Positions 1 to 7,005 of a stretch of 11,919 nt of DNA are shown piece after piece. This DNA is from Thermomicrobiaceae bacterium (GTDB lineage Bacteria > Chloroflexota > Chloroflexia > Thermomicrobiales > Thermomicrobiaceae). The translations under genes were made by a program, and so were the position numbers. The notes under the pieces were generated by a model. It did no database searches, had not been told where the DNA came from, and saw nothing but the letters and a program-made list of their open reading frames with translations. Location: positions 1 through 11,919 of the forward strand of contig SKKR01000362.1 in the NCBI GenBank assembly GCA_007123655.1. The letters run 5' to 3'. Numbering within the stretch: the first letter of the stretch is position 1; every line of letters starts with the position of its first letter.

Positions 1-114
1 GATGTCACGAGCATCGGCGATAAACGCGTCCATGCTGTAGTTATCGCTGGTGATCACAATATGATGTTCCTTTCCGGCCTGTCTCCCCGGCCGCTCACTT
101 AGCCATCGATGCAT
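1..114 (-). CDS. Possible 5' fragment of an unidentified gene running off the left edge
   Basis: On the minus strand an open frame from an ATG at 114-112 runs to the window edge and encodes 38 residues, including the stretch HHIVITSDNYSMDAFIADAR. Alternating hydrophobic residues followed by a short acidic turn and helix resemble part of an alpha/beta fold, but I cannot name a family. There is no clear Shine-Dalgarno sequence before the ATG. The plus strand is also open from position 1 to a TAG at 100-102 (ending FLSGLSPRPLT), so this could equally be the 3' end of a plus-strand gene. Third-position GC is slightly higher in the minus reading. Strand and function are unresolved. Confidence 0.25.
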   Translation of the reverse strand, partial: MHRWLSERPGRQAGKEHHIVITSDNYSMDAFIADARDI

Positions 115-209
115 GATTGCCCGACCGGGTCCGCCTCTACGGTATTATTTTTGGGGAGAGCTGGCAACGTATCGATCGTGCGAGCAGCGGAGTCGGAACC
201 TCGTCCGCC

Positions 210-689
210 GTGACAGCGAATCGCCGCAAATTTGACCCCAACGTGAACTACTACGAGGTGCTGGATGTGCCCTACTCGGCCAGCCGGTCCGAGATTATCC
301 GGGCGTACCGGCATTTGATGCGCCACGCTCATCCGGACCGGCATGCCAATCAGCAGGACCGGTTCAAAGCCGAGGAACGGGCCAAGGAATTGAATGCGGC
401 CTATGCGGTGCTGAGCCGCCCGGATGTTCGCCGGGAGTACGATCAGGCGATCAGAAAGCAGGCCGTGTCCGACGCGATATTTCAACGGTACACGGGGAAC
501 GTGCCGGGTCATCAGGCCGGGCACCGGGAACGGCCGCCCATGGATCCTGAGCTTCGCCGTGCCCAGCGCCGGGCGAACCGGTCCGCGTTTGTCCAGGTGA
601 TGATGTTCGCCATGCTGTTCGCCGGAACGGTCATCGTCCTGATCATCGTCGCCAGTTTGCTGATTCAGGGTCTCGAGTGGCTGTTCTGA
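210..689 (+). CDS. Membrane-anchored J-domain (DnaJ-like) co-chaperone
   Basis: J-domain proteins stimulate the ATPase of Hsp70 (DnaK) and deliver it to a substrate or site. Numbered from the GTG at 210, residues 13-81 form a J domain starting NYYEVLDVPYSAS, with the Hsp70-contacting HPD motif at 41-43 and the usual ending EYDQA near 77-80. A basic linker (residues 83-125) follows, then one strongly hydrophobic segment at about 127-153 near the C-terminus. There is no G/F-rich region and no zinc-binding CxxCxGxG repeat, so this is a type III J protein of about 159 residues, probably tail-anchored with the J domain in the cytosol. The frame is open back to a TTG at 117, but the added residues do not look like J-domain sequence; GTG 210 has only weak ribosome-binding sites (GGAG at 189-192), so the start is uncertain. 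The next gene, 106 nt downstream, also encodes a membrane-anchored protein. Confidence 0.85.
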   Translation: MTANRRKFDPNVNYYEVLDVPYSASRSEIIRAYRHLMRHAHPDRHANQQDRFKAEERAKELNAAYAVLSRPDVRREYDQAIRKQAVSDAIFQRYTGNVPGHQAGHRERPPMDPELRRAQRRANRSAFVQVMMFAMLFAGTVIVLIIVASLLIQGLEWLF

Positions 690-795
690 TCCGATCCCGG
701 GAAGGAAGCAGGCAGGCCGATTTTCCCGACAGTACCAATGATTACCGCGTGTTAGGATACGCTCGGAATAGTTTTTCGTTCCTGAAGAAAGGCTG

Positions 796-1569
796 ATGCG
801 CCCCATGGCGGATCAAGAACAGACGCGAGGACGGCGGGAGCGGCGCGGCCGCCGGCGACAGCAGCGAGAAGCACACGAGGCCCAGCGCCGGAAGCGCTAC
901 ATGATCGGCGGCGGAGTCATTGCCGCCGTCCTGCTGGTAGTAGTTGCGTTGACTGTTATCGAGCTGATCGGCAACGACGATGACGACGTTGACGCCTTCC
1001 CGGCTGTGGTCGCGTCGGAAGCCGGCCACGAAGGGATCCCCAGCGAGCCATACTTTCTGGGAGACCCGGACGCGCCGGTCCATCTCATCGAATGGAGCGA
1101 TTACCAGTGACCGGGCTGCGGATTCTTCGCCCGTGAGGCGAAACCACAGCTGGTTTCCGACTACATCGAAGAAGGACTGGTCTACCTGGAGTATCGCGAT
1201 TTTGCCCATCTCGGTGAAGAAACCATTCGGGCCGCAGAGGGTGCCGCCTGCGCGGGCGACCAGGATGCCTACTGGGATTTCAACGAAACGCTTTATCAGA
1301 ACCAGCATACGCCGCCGATGAACGACGGCGGGTACGCGGACAGCCGGCTCATTCAGATAGCGGACGAGCTCGGTCTGGACGTCGATGCGTTCGAGTCCTG
1401 CCTGGATGACGGCGAGTATCGCGACCAGGTGGAAGCGAGCACCGCTGAGGCGCAGGATACCGGGATCTCCAGCACTCCGGAGTTCCAGATTAACGGACGC
1501 ATCGTGCAGTGGGATGGCTACGAGGCGCTCGCGGCCGAGATCGAGGCCGAACTGGACGGCGCGGATTAG
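796..1569 (+). CDS. DsbA/thioredoxin-fold oxidoreductase, probable selenoprotein (UGA at 1108-1110 read as Sec)
   Basis: The gene encodes a 257-residue thiol oxidoreductase of the DsbA / Thioredoxin_4 type if the in-frame TGA at 1108-1110 is decoded as selenocysteine. From ATG 796: an arginine-rich cytosolic N-terminus (residues 11-34), one transmembrane helix (about 36-58), an acidic linker, then the thioredoxin fold facing outward. Residues 98-110 read IEWSDYQ-U-PGCGF, where relatives have a CPxC active site, so the centre is Sec105-Pro-Gly-Cys108. Downstream are RDFAHLGEE, the AAEGAACAGDQDAYW helix typical of the family, and the cis-proline loop STPEFQINGR. Coding character is unchanged on both sides of the TGA. 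Without readthrough the upstream piece is a 104-residue stub lacking the fold, and the downstream piece has no start until ATG 1318. ATG 805 is an alternative start; AAAGG lies at 788-792. Likely role: disulfide exchange outside the membrane. A nonsense mutation is less likely (see findings). Confidence 0.85.
1108..1153 (+). promoter_or_regulatory. Candidate bacterial SECIS element directly after the Sec UGA
   Basis: The mRNA just after the UGA can fold into two stacked stems. The lower stem pairs 1111-1118 (CCGGGCUG) with 1147-1153 (CAGCUGG): seven pairs including one G-U, with G1113 bulged. An asymmetric internal loop (1119-1125 and 1143-1146) leads to a perfect six-pair upper stem, UUCGCC at 1126-1131 with GGCGAA at 1137-1142, closed by the apical loop CGUGA (1132-1136). 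The loop begins 21 nt after the UGA and its second base is G, followed by U. As known from E. coli fdhF and surveys of bacterial selenoprotein genes, SelB binds such an element inside the coding region, with the loop roughly 16-37 nt from the UGA and a G in its first two positions. The pairing was found by eye; no free energy was computed. Confidence 0.7.
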
Positions 1570-1593
1570 GCGCGACGACCTTTCGCGGCTCGC

Positions 1594-2709
1594 TCAGAGA
1601 TCCCACCACTGAGACTGAACGCGCCGCGCCGCATCCACTGCCGCTTCCTGGTGCGGTCGCTGCTCGCGGGTCGCGGCGTCGAGTTCACTGTCCCCGAGAA
1701 ACGGTTCCGGGACGTCCGTTTGCAGCCCGGTCATGCCTTCGATGACCGCCAGTGTGCAGAACGGCACATACATGGCGGAGTACCCGCCTTCCTGCACCGC
1801 CACGAGCCTGCCCTGGCAGACCTCGTCCGCCAGCGCGGTGAGACGCTCGGCCATCTGGCGGAAACCGGATGCCGTGACCATCATGTGCCCCAGCGGATCC
1901 ATCATGCTCGGATCCTGCCCAGCAGAGATGAACAGTAACTCCGGCCGAAACTGGCGGGCAATCGGTTCCACGACACGCTCCAGCGCGGCCAGATAGGCGT
2001 AATTGCCGGAACCGGGTGGTAGCGGGATATTCACCGTCCTCCCCTCGGCGCTCGCACCACCGGTATGTTCAACGTAACCCCAGCCGGCCGGATACCAGTC
2101 ATCCTGATGCAGAGATACGAACAGGACGTCCGGATCGTTCCAGAAGGCGAACTGCGTACCGTTACCGTGGTGCACGTCCCAGTCAACGATCATCACCCGG
2201 TTGAGGCCGTGGACCTTGCGGGCATGGTGGGCCGCGATCGCCACATTGTTGAAGACGCAGAAACCCATACCCTGGTTCGGCATGGCGTGGTGTCCGGGCG
2301 GACGGAGCAGCCCGTAGGCATTGCGGAATTCCCCGCCGAGAACGCGATCAGTCAGCACGATCGCCCCGCCGGCGGCGAGCAGCGCCGCTTCCCAGGATCC
2401 GGATGCAATCGGTGTCTCGGTGTCCAGCAAGCCTCCTCCGCGCTCCGCGGTCACCCTGACCTGCTCGCTGTAGTCGCGGTCATGGACGTAGCCGATCTCC
2501 TCGGCGGTTGCCAGTCTGGGCTCGATGGACGTCAGATGCTCCATGATCCCCGATCCGTCGATAAGCTGCGCGGTTCTCCGGGTGATGCGGGAATTGGAGG
2601 GATGCGGCTCGGGCTCCAGGACGTCTCCGTTTGGCATGATCAGCTCGTAGTTCCCCGTTTCGTGCCGCAGGAAGCGGCTGTCGTAGATGTATGCAGTCGG
2701 TCCGGGCAT
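1594..2709 (-). CDS. Histone deacetylase / acetylpolyamine amidohydrolase family hydrolase (class II-like)
   Basis: This 371-residue zinc amidohydrolase belongs to the family that removes acetyl groups from acetyl-lysine or acetyl-polyamines (HDAC, AcuC, AphA). Numbered from the ATG at 2709: RPPGHHA at 136-142 holds the paired active-site histidines (140-141); GFCVFNNVAIAAHHA follows; VDWDVHHGNGTQ carries zinc ligands Asp178 and His180; SAGQDPSMMDPLG carries the third ligand, Asp266; and EGGYS places the catalytic tyrosine at 310. All metal and catalytic residues are therefore present. RPPGHHA and the EGGY form resemble class II enzymes and bacterial acetylpolyamine hydrolases. An upstream ATG at 2775 is in frame, but its extra 22 residues look non-coding, and ATG 2709 has GAGAGGA nine bases before it. 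The gene diverges from the luciferase-like gene and converges on the DsbA-like gene. The natural substrate cannot be told from sequence. Confidence 0.9.
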   Translation of the reverse strand: MPGPTAYIYDSRFLRHETGNYELIMPNGDVLEPEPHPSNSRITRRTAQLIDGSGIMEHLTSIEPRLATAEEIGYVHDRDYSEQVRVTAERGGGLLDTETPIASGSWEAALLAAGGAIVLTDRVLGGEFRNAYGLLRPPGHHAMPNQGMGFCVFNNVAIAAHHARKVHGLNRVMIVDWDVHHGNGTQFAFWNDPDVLFVSLHQDDWYPAGWGYVEHTGGASAEGRTVNIPLPPGSGNYAYLAALERVVEPIARQFRPELLFISAGQDPSMMDPLGHMMVTASGFRQMAERLTALADEVCQGRLVAVQEGGYSAMYVPFCTLAVIEGMTGLQTDVPEPFLGDSELDAATREQRPHQEAAVDAARRVQSQWWDL

Positions 2710-2744
2710 TCCGCGCCGTCCTCTCGTGCTAGTGTTGAGCTGCC

Positions 2745-2795
2745 GGGTTGTTCGCGCTATGGTCGATGAAAACAACCCGCTGTCAAGCGGTTGTT
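2745..2795 (-). promoter_or_regulatory. Promoter of the deacetylase-family gene with overlapping operator-like repeats
   Basis: On the minus strand a perfect TTGACA (2786-2781) is a consensus -35 for the deacetylase-family gene. It sits exactly in the centre of an inverted repeat: AACAACCCGC at 2771-2780 and GCGGTTGTT at 2787-2795 on the plus strand. A third copy of the GGTTGTT half-site lies at 2746-2752 (followed by CGCG), just beyond the expected -10. The best -10 is poor (CATAGC, 2761-2756, 19-nt spacer), which would suit a promoter needing an activator. Half-sites over the -35 and near the -10 point to a dimeric regulator, but no regulator gene is in the window. Confidence 0.5.
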
Positions 2796-2800
2796 ACGCG

Positions 2801-2815
2801 TCATGATAGTCATGA
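2801..2815. repeat. Paired TCATGA palindromes between divergent genes
   Basis: TCATGA occurs at 2801-2806 and again at 2810-2815, separated by TAG. Each hexamer is self-complementary, so the pair is both a direct and an inverted repeat. It lies 43-57 nt before the start of the luciferase-like gene, where an operator could sit. No function is established. Confidence 0.35.
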
Positions 2816-2857
2816 TTTCGTCTGGCTGGTACTCACGGCTCATCTGGAGGGACGAAG

Positions 2858-3799
2858 ATGGAGCTTCCTCGAATTGGACTCGATATTCCCGATCGATCTT
2901 CCGCGGCGACGTCAGTCGACTGCGTCATTCGTGCCGAGACGCGCGGTGTTCCCATGATCTGGACGACGGTTGGCGGCGTCCGGCCGGACGGAATGACGCT
3001 AATTTCGGCTGCGATGGCCCGGACAAGCACGATCAAGGTCGGCACGGCGATCGTCCCGACTTACCCACGACACCCGGGCGTGCTCTACACCCAGGCTGTC
3101 TCCCATTATCAACTGGCGCCGGGGAGGTTTCGCCTGGGGATCGGTCCCAGTCACCAGTCCAGCATGAGCGACGCGTTCGGACTGGACATGGGGAAGCCGC
3201 TCGATCACCTGCGGGAGTACGTAACCGTGCTGCGGTCGCTGCTCGAGACCGGCGAGAGCACGTTTTCCGGCGATTACTTCAACGTCAGGATCTCCGGCGG
3301 CGCGAAAGCGCCGATGCCGCTGTACATTTCGGCGCTGCGAAAGAACGCGTTCCGGCTCGCCGGAGAAGTCGCCGATGGTGCGATCTCCTGGCTCTGCCCC
3401 GTCCACTACCTCACCGAGACGGCGATCCCTTCCATGCGGGAAGGCGCCAAAGAAGCGGGGCGGGAGATGCCGCGGATGATCGCCCACGTCCCCGTTGCGC
3501 TCTCGGACAACCTCGACCGGGTCCGGGAAGCTGCTGGGCCGACCGTCCGCCGGTACGCCCGCCTGCCGTTCTACGCCCGCATGTTCAACGATGCCGGATA
3601 TCCCGTCGGTGACGACGGAGCGGTCACCGACGATCTGCTCGATCACCTTGTCGTCAACGGAGATGCCGCGACCGTCAAGTCACGGTTGAGCGAGATCCTG
3701 GAGTCGGACATCGATGAACTGCTGGTCATGCTGATTCCGACTGACGATCCTGCCGGGGAAGAAGAAGCGCTCTCAAAGATCATCGCGGAGCTTGCCTGA
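2858..3799 (+). CDS. Luciferase-like (LLM class) flavin/F420-dependent oxidoreductase
   Basis: The 313-residue product has the layout of bacterial luciferase-family TIM-barrel oxidoreductases, which use FMN or coenzyme F420. Visible family segments include MARTSTIKVGTAIVPTYPRH (the strand and turn near the cofactor), PGRFRLGIGPSHQ, LDHLREYVTVLRSLL, the FSGDYFNV strand, PMPLYISALRKNAFRLAGEVADGAISWL (the typical C-terminal cofactor-side segment) and a C-terminal region ending IDELLVMLIPT. The length suits F420-dependent members of actinobacteria and Chloroflexota, but cofactor and substrate cannot be fixed by eye. A strong ribosome-binding site, GGAGGG at about 2847-2852, precedes the ATG by a suitable gap. 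The gene diverges from the deacetylase-family gene and ends two bases before the stop of the convergent MFS gene. Confidence 0.9.
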   Translation: MELPRIGLDIPDRSSAATSVDCVIRAETRGVPMIWTTVGGVRPDGMTLISAAMARTSTIKVGTAIVPTYPRHPGVLYTQAVSHYQLAPGRFRLGIGPSHQSSMSDAFGLDMGKPLDHLREYVTVLRSLLETGESTFSGDYFNVRISGGAKAPMPLYISALRKNAFRLAGEVADGAISWLCPVHYLTETAIPSMREGAKEAGREMPRMIAHVPVALSDNLDRVREAAGPTVRRYARLPFYARMFNDAGYPVGDDGAVTDDLLDHLVVNGDAATVKSRLSEILESDIDELLVMLIPTDDPAGEEEALSKIIAELA

Positions 3800-3801
3800 G
3801 T

Positions 3802-5133
3802 TCAGGACGACTGGCTTTCCCGCTCTGAGGGGTGCCTGAGATCGAACTCCGGCGCCTCCTGGCTCTGACGGTAGGTATAAGTGTCTCCACCAACCGTTGA
3901 GACCGGCGCGATGCCGCCGTACCGGTCCGGAGCGCTGCGATCGTAGAGAATCCCGCCGATAACTCCGGTTGAAACGAGCGCGATCGTTGCAGGCCAGATG
4001 ATCCAGGGGATCGCAGAGCTGAGCATGAACCCCGCCGCGAGCGAGGAGAATCCCCAGGCGGTGCCCCAGGCAACGCTGTTGACTGCCAGGTAACGGCCTC
4101 GTAGCTTCTCCGGCGCGAGATCGACGACGATCACCGCGCTGGTCGGCATGAACAGCATCTCGCCAATCACGAACACGCATACCGCCAGGACCGGAAGAAT
4201 CGCCAGCCACGGTGAAAGGCCAATCATCGCGTAGGCGACCATCCAGGTGACACCCGCCAGCGAAAGGGTGATGCCCCGCTGCCAGACGCCGATCCGTGAT
4301 GCGACCGGCATCTGGAAAATGACCAGTATGACGGTCTTGAATGCGAAGAGCCCGCCGATGAAACTCTCGCTGATTCCGGCCTCCGAGCGCAGGTATGGTG
4401 GCATGCCCACCTGGAGTTGCATGAACCCGGCGACCAGAATGAAGATGATCAACTGGCTGGCAAGAAATCGCTTGTCAGCCAAGACCGACCACCAGCCGGA
4501 CGGTTCGGCGAAACCGTGAAACGTGCTGTCCGGCTCCGGCGCTCGCTCCGGAGACCGGATCAGGAACGTCACCATCAGTGACGCGATGACGCAGCCCACG
4601 GCGCTGATGATGAACATCGTGCGGTACTCCGCCACTCCCCCGCCTGAAACGATCAGACCCCCGACCAGCCCGCCAGTTCCGATTCCGATGGCGTTCGTTA
4701 CCCGCAGCAGGGCGAACATCCGGGATGCCTGACGCATGTGGATCAGCGAGGTCGCCAGTCCGTCCGCGGCCGGCCAGAACAGCTGTGCGGCAAGTCCGTA
4801 GAGACCCATGACCAGGAAGAGCATCCAGACGGAATCCACCAAGGGCAGAGCGAAGGTCATCACGCCGAGCCCGACGATCGTGCCGATCAGCACGGGGCGG
4901 GTGCCAATCCGGTCGATAAGTCCGGCCATGAGCAGCGTAAAGATGACGCCGGCGATGGCGTTGACCATGATTCCGGCACCGGCGACGGACTCGCCGAGAC
5001 CGCGCACCTGTCCAAAGTAGATAATGAGGAAGGGAACAGTCATACCCCGCGCGGTGAAGAGGACGACCATCGCCGCGGCGAGGACCCAGATCGGACGTGG
5101 CAGTGGTTCCTGTGCAGCCGAGACAACCGACAC
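3802..5133 (-). CDS. Major facilitator superfamily (MFS) transporter
   Basis: This 443-residue integral membrane protein has about twelve hydrophobic segments in two halves joined by a hydrophilic loop around residues 195-215 (RSPERAPEPDSTFHGFAEP), as in MFS permeases. The loop between helices 2 and 3 carries motif A as GLIDRIGTRP (71-80), and a degenerate counterpart, LAPEKLRGRYLAV, lies in the second half. MFS members move drugs, sugars or metabolites with or against a proton gradient; the overall look is of a drug-efflux-type exporter, but the substrate is not deducible. The start is GTG 5133-5131 with AGAGGG eight bases upstream. The C-terminal tail of about 40 residues is hydrophilic. 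The gene ends two bases from the luciferase-like gene in a tail-to-tail arrangement. Confidence 0.92.
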   Translation of the reverse strand: MSVVSAAQEPLPRPIWVLAAAMVVLFTARGMTVPFLIIYFGQVRGLGESVAGAGIMVNAIAGVIFTLLMAGLIDRIGTRPVLIGTIVGLGVMTFALPLVDSVWMLFLVMGLYGLAAQLFWPAADGLATSLIHMRQASRMFALLRVTNAIGIGTGGLVGGLIVSGGGVAEYRTMFIISAVGCVIASLMVTFLIRSPERAPEPDSTFHGFAEPSGWWSVLADKRFLASQLIIFILVAGFMQLQVGMPPYLRSEAGISESFIGGLFAFKTVILVIFQMPVASRIGVWQRGITLSLAGVTWMVAYAMIGLSPWLAILPVLAVCVFVIGEMLFMPTSAVIVVDLAPEKLRGRYLAVNSVAWGTAWGFSSLAAGFMLSSAIPWIIWPATIALVSTGVIGGILYDRSAPDRYGGIAPVSTVGGDTYTYRQSQEAPEFDLRHPSERESQSS

Positions 5134-5267
5134 GAATCACGCCCTCTGGTCAGATTGATCGAAAACGGCAGTGCCGGCCTGATGTCCGGGTGGCCGACCC
5201 GTTCGGTACTTTACTTGATTCACCACCGTGGGGGAACAACGGCGCACGCTCAGTTTGTCCGGGGAAT

Positions 5268-5297
5268 TTGATACCGAACTGACACGATTGTTATTAG
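5268..5297 (+). promoter_or_regulatory. Possible sigma-70-type promoter for the PAP2-GDPD gene
   Basis: In the 258-nt gap between the divergent MFS and PAP2-GDPD genes, TTGATA (5268-5273; five of six matches to TTGACA) is followed after 18 nt by TATTAG (5292-5297; four of six matches to TATAAT). The local sequence is AT-rich against a GC-rich background, and the start codon lies about 95 nt downstream. I saw nothing else clear in this gap. Assigned by eye. Confidence 0.35.
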
Positions 5298-5391
5298 CTA
5301 TGTACAGGGGTGTCACCGGCGGTCGCGCAGAATACTGCCAGGGTGACGAATCGATGGCGCCGGAATGCGTCTCCAGCGGGAAGTTTTCTCC

Positions 5392-7005
5392 ATGTCGCCC
5401 GGAATCCAGATCATTCAGGGATTCGCCACAGCGCTGAACCCGTTCGAGTGGTCCACGACAATGTACCTGGTTGTGATTGCGGTGCTTTTGCTCCTGCATC
5501 AGCTTGTGCCGCGTGGCGGCGCCTGGTTTGTGCGGCTCGGCCGGGAGATCCTGCTAATCGCCCCCGCGATCTTTGTCTACTTCGCTGTTCGGGGGTTAGT
5601 TGTCGCACGGGACGAGATCGCGTTCACCAACGCTGACTCGATCATCCGGTTCCAGACCCGGCTCGGGCTGTTTCACGAGCCAACATTACAGGCGTGGATT
5701 CTGGGGTCTGATTTCCTGGTGCGACTCGTCAACTGGATCTACATCTGGGGTCACTGGCCGGTCGTCGTGGGCACACTGGTCTGGTTGATCATCCGCAGAC
5801 CGGAAACGTTCAGTATCTACCGGAACGCGTTTCTGATCTCCGGCATCATCGCGATGTTCATCTTCGCAACGTACCCGGTTGCGCCTCCGCGGCTCGTGGG
5901 CGATCTGGATGTGGTCGATACCGTGACCGAGCAGTCCAATTCATACCGGGTGCTGCAGCCACCGGCACTGACGAATCCGTACGCTGCCATGCCGAGCCTC
6001 CACTTTGGCTGGAATCTGCTGATGGGGATCGCGTTGATTCGTGAGTCCCGGACTCGTCCTATGCGTCTGTTCGGATACGCCATGCCGGTCATGATGTTCA
6101 TTGGCATAGTCTTCACGGCGAATCACTACTTCGTGGATGGCGTGGTTGGTGGATTACTCGTTGCCGCCAGCCTGTGGATTTCCATCATCTTGTTACGGAC
6201 CAGGGGGTTCGATCTCTGGCCAGGCTGGTCTGTCAAGGTAACCAGCGATCCTCCCAACGCTGGCGGGGTTCCCAGTGCGGAGTACCCACCCGAGCAGACG
6301 CATCCGCTCCTGTCGATGGAAACGCCGGTGACGGTCGCGCATCGCGCCGGGAATGATCTGGCGCGTGCCCGCGCTGCGGCGGATGCCGGCGTTGACGTTA
6401 TCGAGGCGGACCTCTGGCTTCACCGTGGCCGTCTCGAAGTGCGTCATTCCAAGACGCTTGGACAATTGCCACTGCGATGGGATCGCTGGTGGATCAGATT
6501 CCGTCCGGAGCCGGATCTGGATCTCGAGACGCTGCTGAAATCGATCCCGGACGAGGTAGTTGTAATGCTGGACCTGAAGGGACGGGACCCGGAGCTACCT
6601 GCGCGGCTACTGGACGTTTCCCGCCGCGTCCGGCCGGGCAGGGGCGTCCTCGTCTGCTCGCAAACGTGGCCGCTGCTGGAGAAGCTCCGCGGTGAGCCGG
6701 ATGTTTCGCTGGTGTACTCGATTGGAAACGGGCGTCAACTTGCGAGGGCGCTGCCGATGCTGGAGCAGGCAGGTTACGACGCCGTTTCAATTCACAACGA
6801 ACTGCTGACGCCCGAGACGGTCAGAGAGCTCCGGGCCCGGGTTCCGGCGATCATTACCTGGCCGATCAACGACCGGAGCGCGTACCGGCGCGTACAGGAA
6901 CTTGGTGTGACCGGCGTGATCAGCGATTCGCTTGGCCTGCTCCGGGAGATTGAATCCGGGAAACCCGCGGGACGGGAAACCGAATCTCTGGCCGGGGTCA
7001 CATGA
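5392..7005 (+). CDS. Two-domain membrane protein: PAP2/AUR1-like phosphatase fused to a glycerophosphodiester phosphodiesterase (GDPD) domain
   Basis: The 537-residue product joins two lipid-headgroup enzymes. The N-terminal half (about 20-275) has several membrane helices and the PAP2_3/AUR1-like motifs: TYPVAPPR (160-167), PSLH (201-204) and NHYFVD, with catalytic His245 and Asp249. Such domains dephosphorylate lipid phosphates or transfer phospho-headgroups. After a proline-rich linker (about 285-308), residues 312-525 form a GDPD-type TIM barrel: VAHRAGND with the HR pair at 317-318, VIEADL with Glu338 and Asp340, His352 in EVRHSK, and VMLDLKG with Asp394 and Lys396. GDPDs split glycerophosphodiesters to glycerol-3-phosphate and an alcohol. 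The HD pair usual after the metal site reads HS here. The second domain would lie on one membrane face, side uncertain. ATG 5392 is preceded by GCGGGAAG; ATG 5365 is an alternative adding nine residues. The 3' end overlaps the convergent NUDIX gene by 8 nt. Confidence 0.88.
   Translation: MSPGIQIIQGFATALNPFEWSTTMYLVVIAVLLLLHQLVPRGGAWFVRLGREILLIAPAIFVYFAVRGLVVARDEIAFTNADSIIRFQTRLGLFHEPTLQAWILGSDFLVRLVNWIYIWGHWPVVVGTLVWLIIRRPETFSIYRNAFLISGIIAMFIFATYPVAPPRLVGDLDVVDTVTEQSNSYRVLQPPALTNPYAAMPSLHFGWNLLMGIALIRESRTRPMRLFGYAMPVMMFIGIVFTANHYFVDGVVGGLLVAASLWISIILLRTRGFDLWPGWSVKVTSDPPNAGGVPSAEYPPEQTHPLLSMETPVTVAHRAGNDLARARAAADAGVDVIEADLWLHRGRLEVRHSKTLGQLPLRWDRWWIRFRPEPDLDLETLLKSIPDEVVVMLDLKGRDPELPARLLDVSRRVRPGRGVLVCSQTWPLLEKLRGEPDVSLVYSIGNGRQLARALPMLEQAGYDAVSIHNELLTPETVRELRARVPAIITWPINDRSAYRRVQELGVTGVISDSLGLLREIESGKPAGRETESLAGVT

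Noticed and set aside
117..209. TTG 117 as the start of the J-domain gene
   Set aside because: The 31 extra residues lack family similarity and no ribosome-binding site precedes TTG 117; GTG 210 places the J domain near the N-terminus as usual.
99..806. Minus-strand open frame covering the J-domain gene
   Set aside because: The J domain with its HPD motif on the plus strand is convincing; the minus translation is low-complexity mirror sequence.
1108..1110. Plain nonsense mutation or sequencing error in the DsbA-like gene
   Set aside because: Not excluded, but less likely: the TGA hits precisely the one cysteine codon known to be exchanged for Sec, a SECIS-like hairpin follows, and the rest of the gene shows no decay.
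1318..1569. Separate 83-residue gene starting at ATG 1318
   Set aside because: It is the C-terminal third of the DsbA-like protein in the same frame as 796-1110; the thioredoxin-family sequence continues unbroken from 1111 to 1317, and there is no ribosome-binding site at 1318.
1571..1587. CGCGA-N7-TCGCG hairpin between the DsbA-like and deacetylase-family genes as a terminator
   Set aside because: The stem is only five pairs and no T-run follows on either strand, so it is too weak to call.
2065..2769. Plus-strand open frame inside the deacetylase-family gene
   Set aside because: The opposite strand encodes a complete enzyme with all catalytic motifs; the plus translation has no domain or ribosome-binding site.
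5201..5279. Inverted repeat GTTCGGTA / TACCGAAC flanking the MFS / PAP2-GDPD gap
   Set aside because: Arms of eight bases 63 nt apart are expected about once in two such regions by chance, and no promoter geometry supports a role.
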